Shown one piece after another: positions 62,272 through 64,000 of a stretch of 64,000 nucleotides of DNA. A program made the translations under genes and the position numbers. Numbering within the stretch: the first letter of the stretch is position 1; every line of letters starts with the position of its first letter. The notes beneath the pieces were generated by a model that had not been told where the DNA came from, searched no databases, and saw only the letters and a list, made by a program, of their open reading frames with translations. This DNA comes from Meghimatium bilineatum (Eukaryota > Mollusca > Gastropoda > Stylommatophora > Philomycidae), in NCBI GenBank assembly GCA_034231615.1, contig CM067307.1, positions 3,797,647 to 3,861,646 on the forward strand, written 5' to 3'.

Positions 62272-62274
62272 GTA

Positions 62275-62940
62275 AGTTTCCTCGGTATAGAATTCTAAAA
62301 TAAACAGTAGGCCCTATAATCTCTACATAAAACGATTGAAGATTTCTAATGAATATGAATATTACTGAGATAAAACATAAGGTCAATCAGTTTTACAATG
62401 AACATACTGTCTATCAGACTGTCGGATATGTGTATGAGAATATACATAGGCCCCTATATCAGTATACAAGATAGGTTCAATGTTTCAACCTTAATATTTT
62501 TCTAGGTTTATTTTCTAACAAAACAGAAAGTAGCCTCTTCACAAAGAAAACAGGAAGTAGTTTCTTTTCCACAAATATTACAAGTATTTTGATTTCTAAA
62601 ATATGGAAGTACATCTAATTTCTGTGGAAACATAATCAAATAGTTTTTTTTGTAAAACAAATCCGTATCAGGAAAGTCTGCAAGTCTTACCAGTGGACTA
62701 CTAGACTAACCAGCACCCTACTGTATAGTCTTACTTCTAGCAGATAATATGGTTATATTACGAGGATTTTCATCCAATGACAATTCCACCAGAATTTATC
62801 TTTATGTTTATAAATGTTTCTTGTTGTATGTTCTGTTGTCTCCCACCCACCCATGGGTTAAATGGGTGTCTCAATTTCTGACTTTTATCTCATATCAAAT
62901 AATCCCAGTGAATGACGAAGAGATGCAAGCCTTGTGGACA
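62275..62940. other. Sequence after exon 28, unassigned
   Basis: AT-rich. AATCCCAGTGAATGACGAAG near 62902 looks faintly like a V-NDE linker but lacks surrounding EC sequence, so I do not call an exon. Confidence 0.4.
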
Positions 62941-62944
62941 TTAC

Positions 62945-63385
62945 ATCTTTATGTTTTTATAACAGACTCTTAGGTGGCAGGGATTGCCAGACGGAGCTGA
63001 AGATTGCATCTTTATGTTTTCGTAACAGACTCTTAGGTGGCAGGGATTGCTAGACGGAGCTGAAGATTGCATCTTTATGTTTTCGTAACAGACTCTTAGG
63101 TGGCAGGGATTGCCAGACGGAGCTGAAGATTGCATCTTTATGTTTTTGCAACAGACTCTTAGGTGGCAGGGATTGCCAGACGGAGCTGAAGATTGCATCT
63201 TTATGTTTTTGTAACAGACTCTTAGGTGGCAGGGATTGCCAGACGGAGCTGAAGATTGCATCTTATGTTTTTGCAACAGACTCTTAGGTGGCAGGGATTG
63301 CCAGATGGAGCTGAAGATTGCATCTTATGTTTTTGCAACAGACTCTTAGGTGGCAGGGATTGCCAGATGGAGCTGAAGATTGCTG
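62945..63385. repeat. 63-bp minisatellite, 7 units
   Basis: TTTATGTTTTTGTAACAGAC plus TCTTAGGTGGCAGGGATTGC and CAGACGGAGCTGAAGATTGC; the last two units lack one T (62 bp). Confidence 0.98.
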
Positions 63386-63589
63386 CCATTGCTGTGGATG
63401 CGTCAGCAAATATAAATGAAGAACTAGTTGACCCAGTGTTGCACTCCTAGCAGGATGTAACAATCCTAGGATATTGCTGCACTGTAATGCCTCCCTTCAA
63501 GGACATGCATTGATAAAACCTTTGGCAGAACATGTCTTTGGCACAATGAACCATATTGTTAGTAAAAATAGGGGCTCTCAAAACTACCT

Positions 63590-64000
63590 GCTCACTAGGG
63601 ACTCTCAAAAAATTCCTGATCACTAGGGGCTCCCAAAAATACCTGCTCACAGCTGAAGGGATTACTTCATCATCATCTGTCAACAACTACCTGCTCACAG
63701 CTGAAGGGATTACGTCATCATCATCATCTGTCAACAGCTACCTGCTCACAGCTGAAGGGATTACTTCATCATCATCATCTGTCAACAACTACCTGCTCAC
63801 AGCTGAAGGGATTACTTCATCATCATCATCTGTCAACAACTACCTGCTCACAGCTGAAGGGATTACTTCATCATCATCATCTGTCAACAACTACCTGCTC
63901 ACAGCTGAAGGGATTACTTCATCATCATCATCTGTCAACAACTACCTGCTCACAGCTGAAGGGATTACTTCATCATCATCATCTGTCAACAACTACCTGC
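63590..64000. repeat. 51-bp minisatellite running off the window
   Basis: CTACCTGCTCACAGCTGAAG plus GGATTACTTCATCATCATCA and TCTGTCAACAA, about seven units that differ by one CAT triplet. The array continues past the end. Confidence 0.97.

Noticed and set aside
62895-62935. A short cadherin exon around PVNDEE
   Set aside because: Only a few residues fit; the expected EC strands before it are missing and no donor follows in phase.

Overview
The window is animal nuclear DNA, AT-rich and intron-rich. About 60 kb of it is one plus-strand gene encoding a very large cadherin-superfamily protein. I reconstructed 28 exons (1782-62271; 3,925 coding nt, about 1,308 residues). Every join uses AG/GT borders, keeps phase and contains no in-frame stop. 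The product covers the end of one cadherin (EC) repeat, eleven complete EC repeats and most of a thirteenth (named ECa to ECm here). No start codon, signal peptide, membrane segment or stop codon is visible, so the gene continues past both ends. Gene density, intron size and the mix of repeats suggest an invertebrate bilaterian, possibly a mollusc or other lophotrochozoan. That placement is inference only.

Exons are about 6% of the window. The introns are packed with three classes of repeat. (1) 3'-end fragments of several non-LTR retrotransposon (LINE) families on both strands, all broken. They include RT pieces, a C2H2-finger type and an RNase H type. (2) Short retroposons and DNA elements: tRNA-derived SINEs, one with intact A/B boxes and a 13-bp target duplication; a SINE-like family ending in (GAA)n; a poly(A)-tailed ~1.3-kb retroposon; Tc1/mariner-like remnants; and foldback elements. 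(3) Minisatellites with 13- to 63-bp units. The largest are a 14-bp array (35.4-37.6 kb), a 36-bp array of 53 units (44.2-46.1 kb), a 36-bp array of 25 units (12.2-13.1 kb) and a 24-bp array (20.7-21.6 kb). Most long open frames in the window are only these arrays read through.

Layout: 0-14 kb holds exons 1-6, with two inverted copies of the ~1.3-kb retroposon flanking exons 3-4. 14-30 kb holds exons 7-12, with LINEs, SINEs and the Tc1 remnants. 30-46 kb holds exons 13-20 and the two biggest arrays. 46-64 kb holds exons 21-28, more LINE ends and two terminal arrays.

The most interesting points are these. EC repeats alternate: every second inter-domain linker has lost the DxNDN calcium motif, and four of the five repeats that precede such a linker carry an extra Cys pair. 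The inverted retroposon pair brackets a two-exon in-frame cassette. At two exons the 5' splice site itself has been tandemly duplicated. Several minisatellites have clearly grown out of transposon sequence. I found no bacterial or viral gene, CRISPR, rRNA or free-standing tRNA gene.
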